Source: CAZWRV01 sp964636325 (GTDB lineage: Bacteria > Verrucomicrobiota > Lentisphaeria > Victivallales > GWF2-50-93). Taken from it: a DNA stretch of 64,000 nucleotides. The stretch is from positions 52,779-116,778 of the forward strand of contig CAZWRV010000007.1 in the NCBI GenBank assembly GCA_964636325.1. The letters are read 5' to 3'. This document shows, one piece after another, positions 24,181 through 33,096 of the stretch. The notes below the pieces were generated by a model. It searched no databases, was not told the DNA's origin, and saw nothing but the letters and a program-made list of their open reading frames with translations. How positions within the stretch are numbered: position 1 is the first letter of the stretch; every line of letters begins with the position of its first letter. Made by a program: the position numbers and the translations under genes.

Positions 24181-25734
24181 ATGAGCGATATAGGCAAGCT
24201 GCTTTTCGAAGGAGACTACCTGGAGGCTTTCGCGTCCGGCGCGGCCGTCTGGCTGGTGAGGAACCGCAACCCGAACCTGGGCTCGCTTCTGAACTCCGAG
24301 CACAGGGAATACTACATCCAGATCCTGCACAGGATGCTGCATTTCCGCAGGGAGCACGAGCTCGAGCCGCTGAACGAGGACATCTACTCCGCCGTCAAGA
24401 TTGCGCAGGAGGCGGTTCACAAGGGCGAATATACGCAGGCGCTCTTCAACAGGCACATGAACCAGCTCACCGAATGGGAGCTGGTCTACCGCAGGCTCGA
24501 GAAGGAGCGTCTCCGGGGCTACCGGGACGAGCGCAGGGACCGCTTCCGCTACAGGCTGTCCGACGAAACCATAGCCTTTCTGTATTGGCTCGAGGAGCGC
24601 TGCCGCAGCCGGAGCGAGGGAGAGAGCAAGGACGCGGGCAACCTGCTCGACTTCGTTCTGGCGAGGCTCAAGGAGCTTTCGAAAGCCCTCGATAAGTTCC
24701 ATCCAGGCAGGCACATAAGCGAGGAGGCAGTGCGGAAGGCATCGGCTTGCCTGCTGCTCCTTCACAGTGCCAACGACTACACCGAGCGTATCAGCCGCAT
24801 CCTGATCGATCTTTCAGGGATCATGGAGAGTTTCCTCCTGAAGTCCTACGACATAGACGAGGCCAAGCTCGTAGTCAGGGAACTGCACAAATACATCGAA
24901 GCGTATCTCAGAAGGATATACGACCTGCGAGTCCAGATACTCGCCGAGCTGGACCGCATACGCGACGGGGATCTACTTGAAAAGCTGAACCAGTGCGCAA
25001 GGATGCACGAGCTGGAGCTTTCCAGGATGCCGCGCTTCCTGAGGAGCAGTTCGCCTGCGGACACCCCCGAGAAGATACTACTCAGGCTGGTGTCGTACTA
25101 CAGGCAGCAGGGTCAGATAGACTCCATATGCGGCCGCGTCAACACGTCTGCGATGAAGGTGTGGGGCAAGCTCAGCTCGCACCTGAGGGAGCTGGAGCGC
25201 AGGAACAACCGCTGCGAGGACATCAGCAGGCGGATAAACGATCTGGCCAGGCTTCCTGAGGACGCCGTCCCCGCGGAGTTCTTCAGGCTGCTGGTCTCCT
25301 CCGCCGCGATGGTCGGCGACCCCAACCCCTGGGACGAGTTCACCAAGGCCGAGCCGCCGCAGCCGCGCGTCTATTTCGAGAGCACGAGGAAGACCAGCCG
25401 TTCCTATCTGTACTCCAAGCCGCACGGAGGCCCCCCGGCCCAGTCGCTGGAGGAGTCGAGGCTGGAAGAGCTGAAGATGTGGATGGAGGAGAAGTTCGCG
25501 CTCGCCGAGATGGCAGACGCCATCGACGTTTCCGGCGCGAAATATTCCGGCGAGGAGGACTTCGTCCGGCTGATGAGCATGGCAAAGAGGGGTATCCTCG
25601 GCGAGGGGAAGAGCCTGAAAAAGATAAGATACGGGCTGCGACTCGGAAAGGACTTCTCGTCCGTCACCGACGGGAAGCGCAGCCTCGAGTTCCATGAAAT
25701 GAAGATCAGAAGGCTGGACGAAAATGAGCAATGA
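24181..25734 (+). CDS. jetA: JetA/MksF-like kleisin-type subunit of SMC defence complex
   Basis: A 517-residue largely helical protein. The N-terminal region (LLFEGDYLEAF, FNRHMNQLTEWELVYRRLEK near residues 83-102, RFRYRLSDETIAFLYWLEE) fits winged-helix and linker parts of MksF/JetA, the kleisin that joins the SMC heads. In Wadjet systems JetA, B and C form a complex that extrudes plasmid loops and JetD cuts them. The ATG is preceded by GGAGG only at 16 bases distance, so initiation may be weak; no better start exists because a stop lies just upstream in frame. It overlaps jetB by 11 bases. Whether it is a JetABC or a three-part MksBEF cannot be settled from sequence alone. Confidence 0.72.
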   Translation: MSDIGKLLFEGDYLEAFASGAAVWLVRNRNPNLGSLLNSEHREYYIQILHRMLHFRREHELEPLNEDIYSAVKIAQEAVHKGEYTQALFNRHMNQLTEWELVYRRLEKERLRGYRDERRDRFRYRLSDETIAFLYWLEERCRSRSEGESKDAGNLLDFVLARLKELSKALDKFHPGRHISEEAVRKASACLLLLHSANDYTERISRILIDLSGIMESFLLKSYDIDEAKLVVRELHKYIEAYLRRIYDLRVQILAELDRIRDGDLLEKLNQCARMHELELSRMPRFLRSSSPADTPEKILLRLVSYYRQQGQIDSICGRVNTSAMKVWGKLSSHLRELERRNNRCEDISRRINDLARLPEDAVPAEFFRLLVSSAAMVGDPNPWDEFTKAEPPQPRVYFESTRKTSRSYLYSKPHGGPPAQSLEESRLEELKMWMEEKFALAEMADAIDVSGAKYSGEEDFVRLMSMAKRGILGEGKSLKKIRYGLRLGKDFSSVTDGKRSLEFHEMKIRRLDENEQ

Positions 25735-26422
25735 TTTCGACCAATTGAACGAGAAGCAGCCAGGGCAGGTGAAGGCGATCCTGAACATGCTCCTGGAGTC
25801 GCCTTACTTCTACAGGGAGGACAACGACACGCTGTTCCTGTTCCTGCGCAGGTACCAGCAGGAGTTCAGAAGCTTCTTCCGGGAATATTTCGGGTGGGAG
25901 CTCATACTGGACGGTAAGTGCGCCAGGGTCTACAAGGACACCTGGTACAACGAGGCGGTGACCCCGGCGAACCGGCTCCAGTTCAGGCTGGCGAGGCGCG
26001 ACGAATGCATCGCGTTCATGCTGCTGATCGAGTTCTACGAGAAGCTCCTCGAGGAGAACTCGATGACGGTCGAGGACAGGGCCAACCCATACTTCAAGTT
26101 CGGCGACCTCCTGGAATACCAGCAGAGGCGCTTCATGGAGCTTTTCGATAAGGACAGGCACAAATACACTGCGGAGCATGTCCGCAAGGGCATACTCCAC
26201 CCGCTGATGTCGAGGCTAATAAGATACCGCTTCATAAAGGAGCTTCCGCGCCCGCAGGGGCTCGAGGTGACATGGGACCAATACATATACGAGGCTCTTC
26301 CGGCCCTGTACCACTACAACAGCGGAATGCTGGGCAACGCGATAGGGAAGGACTCCTTCGAGACCGCCGCGGACGGCGGCTTCGCGGAAACCGAAGAGGG
26401 GGACGACGATGAACAGGCGTAG
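25724..26422 (+). CDS. jetB: JetB/MksE-like subunit (DUF4194-type)
   Basis: A 232-residue protein with a double winged-helix appearance (residues 15-70, LLESPYFYREDNDTLFLFLR; then EYFGWELILDGKCARVYKD) and an acidic C-terminus (ETEEGDDDEQA). These are features of MksE/JetB/DUF4194 proteins that bridge kleisin and SMC. It overlaps jetA by 11 bases and jetC by 14 bases, so the three genes are strongly coupled. No catalytic motif is expected. The gene order A-B-C and overlaps fit Wadjet and MksBEF equally well. Confidence 0.72.
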   Translation: MSNDFDQLNEKQPGQVKAILNMLLESPYFYREDNDTLFLFLRRYQQEFRSFFREYFGWELILDGKCARVYKDTWYNEAVTPANRLQFRLARRDECIAFMLLIEFYEKLLEENSMTVEDRANPYFKFGDLLEYQQRRFMELFDKDRHKYTAEHVRKGILHPLMSRLIRYRFIKELPRPQGLEVTWDQYIYEALPALYHYNSGMLGNAIGKDSFETAADGGFAETEEGDDDEQA

Positions 26423-29400
26423 CGGCAACTTCTACATCAGCAGGATAAGGCTAATCAACTTCCACAATTTCTGCAACGAGACGATCAGCATCGCCGAGGG
26501 CGGGCACCTCTTCATGCTCGGCGACAACGCCTCTGGCAAGACAACGGTCTTGGACGCTATCCACTACGTGCTGACGGCAGGCGAGGACATGGAGTTCAAC
26601 GCCGCCGCCAGGGTCTCCGGCAGCAAGCAGCAGGGCCGCAGGATACAGAGCATCATCACCAGATACAACGTCGACACCGGCCACATGCGCCCGTCCGGGG
26701 GCGTCGCATACGCCGCGCTTGAGATCATGAGCGCGGGAAGAAGGCCCACGTCGGTAGCGATCGGAATGTCGGTTAACTCGCCAGAGGAGCAGGTCACGAG
26801 GTGGGGGATAATTCGCGACTGCTACCTGGAGGAGATACCGTTCCTTGTCAAGGACGCCGACGGCGAGAGGCCTAGAGACAGGCAGGAAATGAAAAAGGCG
26901 CTCGGAGACAACGGCTTCTACGGCCAGCCGCAGGCGTTCTGCAGCCAGCTCGCGGAGCGCTTCCTCGGAGGCAAGAGCCAGTTCGCCGACTTCTGCAGAT
27001 TCCTCAAGATTGGCAAGGCATACAGGGAGATCGCAGCGCACACCTCCGACTACCACGCCCTCTTTAAGCAGCTCCTTCCGGAGTCTGACAAGGACGTCTT
27101 CGACCGTATAATCGAGTCACTCAAGTCCATCGACGGCGCACGCGGCGACCTGGACAACCTCTCCAGGAAGCTCGATTACATCGGGAACCTCATGTCCCTG
27201 CTCGATGGCATCAGGGAGGCCAACAGGGACGTGGTCGTCTTCGAGGGCGTGGAGCAGCTCATACAGATAATGCACGCCGGACAGTCGATCCTGGAGGATC
27301 TCGAAAACATCAGCAAACTCAGGGCCGAGGAGAAGAAGCTCGCCGAATCCATGGCGAAGCTCGAGGAGCGCGAATTCAAACTCAACAGCCGCTGCAACGA
27401 CATGAAGGCGGAGGACTCGGGCGGCGCCCTCGTGAGGGAGCAGGAGCTCCTGGATAAGCTCAAGCGGGAGAGCGAAAGGCTCCAGAACGACAAGTTCAAG
27501 ATCGACACCACCCGCGCTGAAATCCAGAAGATCGAGGCGGAGGCGAAGTCCGTCGGCAAGAGGCTGCGAGAACTGCTCGAGGCATTGATGAAAAAGCTGC
27601 CAGACAAGTCCTCTGGAGAAGGCATAGACACCGAGGCCGCCGTCGAGGCCGTGGAAGAATGCCTCCGTTCTCCTGACGAAGCAGCGGCTGCTAGCCTCGA
27701 GCCGGCGCTCGATGCGCTGCTCTCCGGCATCAGGACGATGATCGCCGACCAGAAGACGACGCTGGCCTACTGCGAGAAGGGCATCCAGGACTGCCAGGAG
27801 GGCGAGGCGGAGCTCAAGTCCGAAGATCAGTCGCTAAGGGAACGCAGGGAGGCCATGCCCAGGCACAGGGATTTCGACCTCCTCGTCGAGGATCTCGACC
27901 GCGCCATGATAAGATACGTCCCGCTATACAAGGGCCTCGAATGGCATCCCGACCTCTCGCAGGAGCAGAAGGCGCAGGTCGAGGAACTCATCGGCGAAGA
28001 AATACTGTCCATCATATCCGTCGAGGAGGACGAATACCGCAGGGCTGCCGACATCGTCCTGAAGAAGCATCCAGGACACCGGCTCGCCGTCTCCAAGGAG
28101 GGCGCCGACGTCCCAGCCGACTTCAGGAAGTGGGCCGCCTCCGTCTTCGACGTCAAGCTCTGCGGACCGGGGATTTTGGAAATCCTGCTGAGGGAACTCT
28201 CGGCCCCCAAACCGCCCGCCTTCGAGAGCTGGAAGGGCCTAAAGACCGTCAAGTTCAGAAGCCACGCGATGGCTTTCTCCGGAAAGGAGTCCCGCTTCAT
28301 CGGTTCCGACTCCAGGGAGAAGGAGCAGAAGCGCAGGCTCAAGGAGATCGCCGCCAGGCTCAAGGAGAATTCCAACGAGGTTCGCGAGCTAGAGAAGGAA
28401 CAGAAGGAGATCAAGGCCAGGCTCAGGGCCCTCGCCGCTAACGAAGGCGCAATCCTCCAGTCCATGAAGGACATACGCGACTGCGTCCAGAAGAGGAAGG
28501 AGCTCCAGATCACCGTAGACCACAAGAGGGCCGCGCTGGCGGATCTTGAGCAGAAGTCCGACAGCCTCTCCGAGGAGATGGTCAACGACAACATACACCT
28601 CCAGAAGCTTCAGAAGATCATCAAGGACAAGAACATAGAGGAGCTGAGCAAAAGCCTCAAGGAGCTGGAGTCCCAGGTCAAGAAATGCAGGGACGACATC
28701 TCGCTGGTCAAGGAGTCCATCATGCGCTGCAGGTTCCAGGCCGAGGCCGCGCAGGACCGCGTAGCCAAGAACGAAATGGCGCGCAAGGACTGCGAGGCCA
28801 CCCTCGAAAGGAAGCTGGCCATGCTCGAAAAGAAGTACGGCCAGCCCAACCCCAAGGCCCTGGTCGAAAAGCTCCGCATCGAGAAGCGCCTCCACGTCGA
28901 GGCCGACGCCGTCAGGAAGGCCATCGAATGCAGGCAGCAGGCCAACGCGAAGCAGACCGAGATCAAGCTACTCATAAAGGACATCGCGGGCGCCGGCTAC
29001 GGATTCTCGTTCGACGTCGAGAACAACCAGCTCTTCGCCAGGGGCGGCATCCCCGTGGCCTCCGTATGGGAGAACCTGCACAAGAACGTCGAGGAGCAGA
29101 GGACGCTGATAAACGAGAAGACCACCGAGCTCTTCAAGAAGCTGATCATGGACACTATGCTCCGCACCCTCTACGTCAACGTCCACAGGCTCGACAGCAT
29201 GGTCGCGGAAATCAACAAGCTCCTCAAGGGGAGATACTTCGGCAGCAACACATACCGCATCAAGGTCAGGCCGTGCGAGCAGTACGAGGGGCTCCTCAAG
29301 CTGATAAAGTCCTTCTCGTCCTACAACCCCGACCTCGAAGTGAAGCTTTCGCAGTTCTTCGAGGACCACAAGGACGTCCTCATCAACACGCCGCCCGGCA

Positions 29401-29870
29401 CCATCCCCGAAATGCTCGACTACCGCAACTGGTTCCACTACGAGATGTTCGTCCTCAGCGGAGCAGGCGACGGCACGGTCATGGACAGCAAGGTGAAGAG
29501 CATCGGCTCAGGCGGCGAGCAGGCCGTCCCCAACTACCTCCTCGTCCTGACCATCGCTCACTTCATGTACGGCGGGGCAAACATCAAGCTCAACGTCCTT
29601 CTCTTCGACGAGGCCTTCTACGGGATCGACTCCCAGCGCCGCGACCAGCTCATGGGATTCGCCACCGACCTCGGACTCCAGCTCTTCGTCGCCTCGCCGG
29701 ACCAGGATGGCGTCAAGGACGAAATCGCATGCTCCACGTCACTGCTGATCGTCAAGGACGCGAAATACGACGTCCACCTATACCCGTTCCACTGGAAGCG
29801 CGTCGAGGACGCCGACCTGTTCGATACCGAAAAGGAGGCCAAGGGCGTAAAGTTCGACAAGGAGCTGTAG
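26409..29870 (+). CDS. jetC: JetC/MksB SMC-like ATPase
   Basis: A 1153-residue SMC/MukB-like ATPase. Walker A LGDNASGKTTVLDAIHYVL (residues 37-55), signature SIGSGGEQAV near 1035-1044, and Walker B LNVLLFDEAFYG near 1063 are intact; the long middle part consists of charged heptad-rich coiled coils (about 230-460 and 630-860). The glutamate of the Walker B DEAF and the SGGEQ signature indicate an active ATPase that would drive DNA loop extrusion. The N-terminal ISRIRLINFHNFCNE is typical of MksB/JetC. The stop TAG is followed directly by a 90-bp inverted-repeat element, and jetD is not found downstream. Start ATG has GAGGGGG about six bases upstream. Confidence 0.88.
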   Translation: MNRRSGNFYISRIRLINFHNFCNETISIAEGGHLFMLGDNASGKTTVLDAIHYVLTAGEDMEFNAAARVSGSKQQGRRIQSIITRYNVDTGHMRPSGGVAYAALEIMSAGRRPTSVAIGMSVNSPEEQVTRWGIIRDCYLEEIPFLVKDADGERPRDRQEMKKALGDNGFYGQPQAFCSQLAERFLGGKSQFADFCRFLKIGKAYREIAAHTSDYHALFKQLLPESDKDVFDRIIESLKSIDGARGDLDNLSRKLDYIGNLMSLLDGIREANRDVVVFEGVEQLIQIMHAGQSILEDLENISKLRAEEKKLAESMAKLEEREFKLNSRCNDMKAEDSGGALVREQELLDKLKRESERLQNDKFKIDTTRAEIQKIEAEAKSVGKRLRELLEALMKKLPDKSSGEGIDTEAAVEAVEECLRSPDEAAAASLEPALDALLSGIRTMIADQKTTLAYCEKGIQDCQEGEAELKSEDQSLRERREAMPRHRDFDLLVEDLDRAMIRYVPLYKGLEWHPDLSQEQKAQVEELIGEEILSIISVEEDEYRRAADIVLKKHPGHRLAVSKEGADVPADFRKWAASVFDVKLCGPGILEILLRELSAPKPPAFESWKGLKTVKFRSHAMAFSGKESRFIGSDSREKEQKRRLKEIAARLKENSNEVRELEKEQKEIKARLRALAANEGAILQSMKDIRDCVQKRKELQITVDHKRAALADLEQKSDSLSEEMVNDNIHLQKLQKIIKDKNIEELSKSLKELESQVKKCRDDISLVKESIMRCRFQAEAAQDRVAKNEMARKDCEATLERKLAMLEKKYGQPNPKALVEKLRIEKRLHVEADAVRKAIECRQQANAKQTEIKLLIKDIAGAGYGFSFDVENNQLFARGGIPVASVWENLHKNVEEQRTLINEKTTELFKKLIMDTMLRTLYVNVHRLDSMVAEINKLLKGRYFGSNTYRIKVRPCEQYEGLLKLIKSFSSYNPDLEVKLSQFFEDHKDVLINTPPGTIPEMLDYRNWFHYEMFVLSGAGDGTVMDSKVKSIGSGGEQAVPNYLLVLTIAHFMYGGANIKLNVLLFDEAFYGIDSQRRDQLMGFATDLGLQLFVASPDQDGVKDEIACSTSLLIVKDAKYDVHLYPFHWKRVEDADLFDTEKEAKGVKFDKEL

Positions 29871-29960
29871 TTTCAGATTTCCCACCCGCCCCTCTGAAAT
29901 GGGTGAATCGATAGGAAGTGCCCTTGTGGCTTTTCAGTGCGGGGCGCCGGAAATCTGAAA
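29871..29960 (+). repeat. 90-bp TIR repeat (MITE-like), copy 1
   Basis: It begins TTTCAGATTTCC on the base after the jetC stop and ends GGAAATCTGAAA, perfect 12-bp terminal inverted repeats. The inside includes CCCTTGTGGCTTTTCAGTGC. Related copies occur at 55390-55480 (opposite orientation) and 63258-63356; the sequence next to the right end is nearly identical over about 39 bases between copies 1 and 2. No coding capacity. Confidence 0.75.
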
Positions 29961-29984
29961 TTATCCAGTATCCGACTCCAGTGT

Positions 29985-30003
29985 TTTTTGCGCCTTTTGT
30001 GGC
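29985..30003 (+). repeat. 19-bp dispersed repeat, copy 2
   Basis: TTTTTGCGCCTTTTGTGGC, identical to the minus-strand reading of 8322-8340. Lies between the TIR element and the WG-repeat gene. Confidence 0.6.
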
Positions 30004-30005
30004 CA

Positions 30006-30869
30006 TCAAAACTTCTTGGTCCTGCCTTTGTTGAGCAGGTCGGCGATTTCTTCCTCGCCAACGGATTTAAGATTCCGTATTACCGTCGCCTGCCATTTCT
30101 TAGGCTTTCGGCAGAAAATCTGCAGTATTTCTTTCCTCTGATTTTCCTTGAGTAACTGCCGGAAAACCCTCAGTGCGCCCTCGATGTCCCTTTCCTGCTT
30201 GTCCGGCTTCGGCCTGCGTTTGAAGATGATGAACTTGTGGATGGCGTAGGCTGCAGGATGCGGAAGACGCAGCTTCATTCCTTCAAAATCCAAGGTGATG
30301 GCATTGTCCTGCAAAAAATGCAGATAACGCAGCGGCTCGAAGGTGCCAATTTTTCCGTCATACCCGTTGTAAGGTGAATATGCAAACTCATCTGTCCCAT
30401 TATAGCCTTTGTTTTGATAGAGGCAGGGGATTATTTCCTTGAATCTGCCGTTTATCAGACCAAGCCGATTTTTCCTGCATGCTCTGGAGAAATATTTCCC
30501 GAATTTTATGTTGAACGAAGAGTCGTATACAAAAGGGATAAGCACCTTCCCGTTCCTGTCTATGCAGCCGGCCTTCCCGTCTTGAACAACCTGGATTAAT
30601 CCCTTCTCCGGTTCGCAGTAGCCGTCATATTTACAATCGATGACCATATTCCCGCATCTGTCTATGAAGCCAAACTTATTGTTCCTGATGTCCCCTACGG
30701 CACAGAGTCCTTCCTCGAAATTCAAGCTGTGGAACTTTATGTGCGATGGCAGGTATTTGCATGCGGGCTTGGACATGCGGCTGACGCAGTAGAAGTAGAT
30801 TGCCAGCCATGCGGCGACCGCCGCGGTCAGGAAGAGAGCGAGCCGCCTTATCGCCGATCTGTCGAACAT
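30006..30869 (-). CDS. Membrane-anchored WG-repeat protein
   Basis: About 287 residues beginning with a membrane segment (LALFLTAAVAAWLAIYFYCV near residues 8-27) and then WG-like repeats: NNKFGFIDRCGNMVIDCKYD near 66, DGKAGCIDRNGKVLIPFVYD near 96 and KNRLGLINGRFKEIIPCLYQ near 128. WG repeats form beta-propeller-like scaffolds on cell surfaces or periplasm and bind proteins; no enzymatic motif is seen. The C-terminal 80 residues are basic and helical (LRVFRQLLKENQRKEILQIF). The frame begins with GTG at 30881; the ATG at 30869 is preferred although neither has a clear ribosome site. It converges on jetC. Confidence 0.75.
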   Translation of the reverse strand: MFDRSAIRRLALFLTAAVAAWLAIYFYCVSRMSKPACKYLPSHIKFHSLNFEEGLCAVGDIRNNKFGFIDRCGNMVIDCKYDGYCEPEKGLIQVVQDGKAGCIDRNGKVLIPFVYDSSFNIKFGKYFSRACRKNRLGLINGRFKEIIPCLYQNKGYNGTDEFAYSPYNGYDGKIGTFEPLRYLHFLQDNAITLDFEGMKLRLPHPAAYAIHKFIIFKRRPKPDKQERDIEGALRVFRQLLKENQRKEILQIFCRKPKKWQATVIRNLKSVGEEEIADLLNKGRTKKF

Positions 30870-30984
30870 GCTGATAGGCACACCGCTCGCCGCGCTCGGG
30901 TGCGCCTATCGCCGCTGCCGACCCACGGTCAACAGCGGCGTTTGCATCTTTCATAGAGACGGGTCAGGAAATCTGGAAGTTAAA

Positions 30985-31000
30985 CCGAGCTTGTGCTCGG
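30985..31000 (+). repeat. Small CCGAGC/GCTCGG hairpin repeat in intergenic region
   Basis: CCGAGC (30985-30990) and GCTCGG (30995-31000) surround TTGT and are followed by CGTTCC. Similar hairpins with the same flank GCG(T/C)TCC occur near 36981-36998 and 46011-46027, so this is a dispersed hairpin family. The surrounding gap 30870-31141 also has a GACGGGTCAGGAAATCT string near 30959 like the ends of the TIR repeats, but no gene. Confidence 0.5.
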
Positions 31001-31141
31001 CGTTCCAAGGATTGCGGTATCACGTTTTCACGCACCCTCGCATCCGGCGCGATTGTTGACCAGCGACTCCCGACCCGCGACGCGCGACCTACCATTCACC
31101 ATTCACACATCCGGCATCCGGGATCTGCAGCCCTGCCTCCG

Positions 31142-32203
31142 TCAGTCCTCGTCGTCGGTGTCTTCCGATGCGCCGGCCTGGGATATTATGGAGTCGGCCA
31201 TCGCGGTGGCCAGGGCCTGCATGCCCCTGTCGTTGAGGTTCACTCCGTCGGGGAGATAGCATGGTTCCTTGCGTGCGGAGAGCAGGTCGACGAGGTTGTT
31301 GAAATAGACTTTCTCCTTGAGTTTTTCCGCCACGGCCCTGCAGCAGAGCCTGAGGCTTTCCTTAAAGGTGGCCGAGACCATCTGGTTGGAGGCGAGCCCT
31401 TCCTGTCCTGCGACATCCGCATTTTCCGGAGCCTTTTCGGTCCAGGAGGTCGGCTGCCAGAAGACCATGAATTCGGCACCCTGGGGGGCGGCCCTGCCGT
31501 AGACATAGTCGTAGCGTTCTTCGAGCTTCTCCGCATACTCGGCCGCAAACTTCTCGTCCACTGGGACAAGCAGTTCTCGGGACTTGAGCAGGAACATCCT
31601 CAGATATGAGGCCGCAAAATATGCGCTCAGGGGCTTCAGCGGGCCTCGGCTCTCGACGATTCCCTTGAGCTCCTCGTAGCGGAAGTGCGAATCGACCGCG
31701 CCGAAACGGCAGAGATATTCAGCGTCGTTGGCACCGTCCAGGAACACGATGATATCCGGCATTTCGTCGGATTTCATCAGCAGCTTCTGCAAAAGTTTAA
31801 CTTCCGCCAGCGAATTGAACTGCGCGCACGTAAATCCGGCGACCGCATATCCGCCGCCGTCAGATCTTCCGTTCAATTCGGTCGCGAGGCATTCGGCCAG
31901 GGATGCGCGGCCCACTTCGCGATCCGCGCCCAGACCTCCGAACAGCCATATTTTTTTGCTGTCGGCGTCATCGGCCCCGAAATATCGTATGCTGTCCTGG
32001 GAGGGCTTGAAGATGCTGTAGGGATCATATCTGAGCTCAGGTTCGGAAAAGCCCTTTCCGGTCGATAGGAAACTGCCCAGGTTCAGGGCTGCGAAACTCG
32101 CAAGCTCGAGGACGATAATGGCCAGCACAGCCCACTTGAGGACGGTGAAAAGCTTCTTGAGCAGCCACGACGCAGCTTTCAAAATTTCTTTAGCCTTCAT
32201 CAT
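31142..32203 (-). CDS. Membrane-anchored SGNH-like protein with altered catalytic residues
   Basis: About 353 residues with an N-terminal membrane helix (FTVLKWAVLAIIVLELASFAAL) and an SGNH/GDSL-hydrolase-like domain outside. Block III is present as VFLDGANDAEYL (GxND), but block I reads WLFGGLGADRE rather than a GDS serine motif, and the final block reads DGVNLNDRGM with Asn where the catalytic His is expected. So it may be an inactive relative or a divergent enzyme. SGNH proteins in this group often modify surface polysaccharides by deacetylation. The ATG at 32203 was chosen because AAAGGTG lies about six bases before it; a frame upstream to 32278 would begin with a His-rich non-conserved stretch. 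Confidence 0.6.
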   Translation of the reverse strand: MMKAKEILKAASWLLKKLFTVLKWAVLAIIVLELASFAALNLGSFLSTGKGFSEPELRYDPYSIFKPSQDSIRYFGADDADSKKIWLFGGLGADREVGRASLAECLATELNGRSDGGGYAVAGFTCAQFNSLAEVKLLQKLLMKSDEMPDIIVFLDGANDAEYLCRFGAVDSHFRYEELKGIVESRGPLKPLSAYFAASYLRMFLLKSRELLVPVDEKFAAEYAEKLEERYDYVYGRAAPQGAEFMVFWQPTSWTEKAPENADVAGQEGLASNQMVSATFKESLRLCCRAVAEKLKEKVYFNNLVDLLSARKEPCYLPDGVNLNDRGMQALATAMADSIISQAGASEDTDDED

Positions 32204-32243
32204 CCAATCACCTTTGTGGAGTATAATATGCCCCTTATGATGT

Positions 32244-32993
32244 TCAGTTGCTGCCGTCCTTGTTTTCGGGCGAATCACCGGCCTTTTTATAGTGTCCCGG
32301 AGAAATCTTTATTTCGCCCTTTCCGTTGCAGGCAGGGCATTTGATCCTCTTGGTGGTGGTCGTAGAAAGAAGTTTCTTTGAATTTACGTTGTCCCTGTCC
32401 ACCCTGACAAATCCGCTTCCGTTGCACTTCTCGCATTTCTTGAACTTGGGAGGCACAAACTCCCGGTTGAATGTGTTAGGCTCCTTGGCCTTATGGACGG
32501 CGGCTTCGGAGATACTCAAGGTGTCCCCCTTTTTGGCCAGCCGCCCCTCAACGCGCACAAATTCGCCCGGCTGGAAATCGGAGATGTCTTCCTCCTGCCC
32601 GTCCTTGAGATGGCATGTTATCGCGTAGCGGTTATCCTTGCCCTGCCAACGGAGAGTTCCGACAATCACAAACCTGCCGCCCTTGTCCTTTCCTATCTCC
32701 CTGATATAGCCTGTGACGGAGATATCCTTTCCCTTGTATTTATCCCAGGCCGCGTCCGAATCTTCTGCGAATTGGTCAATCAGGTATTTCGGCGTCAGGT
32801 TGAATTCGTCGCCGTCGGCCTTCTCGAACGATTCGTCGTCGGACTCGGCCATGGTCCTCTTCGGCGCGTCCTTCCCGTCTTCCGCCACAGATTCAAGGAT
32901 AAAGAGCAACATGGCAAGAATCAAGAGGGGCCGAGGGATCAATAGTCCGAATTCCCGGATAAGGCAAAACATTTTTAACGTCCTGATCTCCAT
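32244..32993 (-). CDS. Exported OB-fold protein with DnaJ-type zinc motifs
   Basis: A 249-residue protein starting with a signal peptide (LLIPRPLLILAMLLFILES), then an OB-fold of the tRNA_anti-like type (KYKGKDISVTGYIREIGKD near residues 81-99, EFVRVEGRLAKKGDTLSI near 140-157) and two CxxCxGxG motifs, CEKCNGSGFV near 180 and CPACNGKGEI near 213, typical of a DnaJ-like zinc finger. Two motifs would bind one zinc ion. I cannot assign a function; the combination suggests a secreted or periplasmic ligand-binding or chaperone-like protein. It precedes the SGNH-like gene by about 40 bases and shares its direction. Confidence 0.65.
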   Translation of the reverse strand: MEIRTLKMFCLIREFGLLIPRPLLILAMLLFILESVAEDGKDAPKRTMAESDDESFEKADGDEFNLTPKYLIDQFAEDSDAAWDKYKGKDISVTGYIREIGKDKGGRFVIVGTLRWQGKDNRYAITCHLKDGQEEDISDFQPGEFVRVEGRLAKKGDTLSISEAAVHKAKEPNTFNREFVPPKFKKCEKCNGSGFVRVDRDNVNSKKLLSTTTTKRIKCPACNGKGEIKISPGHYKKAGDSPENKDGSN

Positions 32994-33096
32994 ATTCTCC
33001 CAATCGTATTTAATATAGTCTGCAAATACTGGAAAGTAAACTTTTTGGCGGACGTTGAAATCTGACAGGGCGGTGGTTAGATTTCATTTAAATCAT

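Noticed and set aside
24016..24765. Minus-strand frame of 249 codons across the jetA start
   Set aside because: Antisense to the sulfotransferase end and jetA, which carry clear protein motifs; no family signal.
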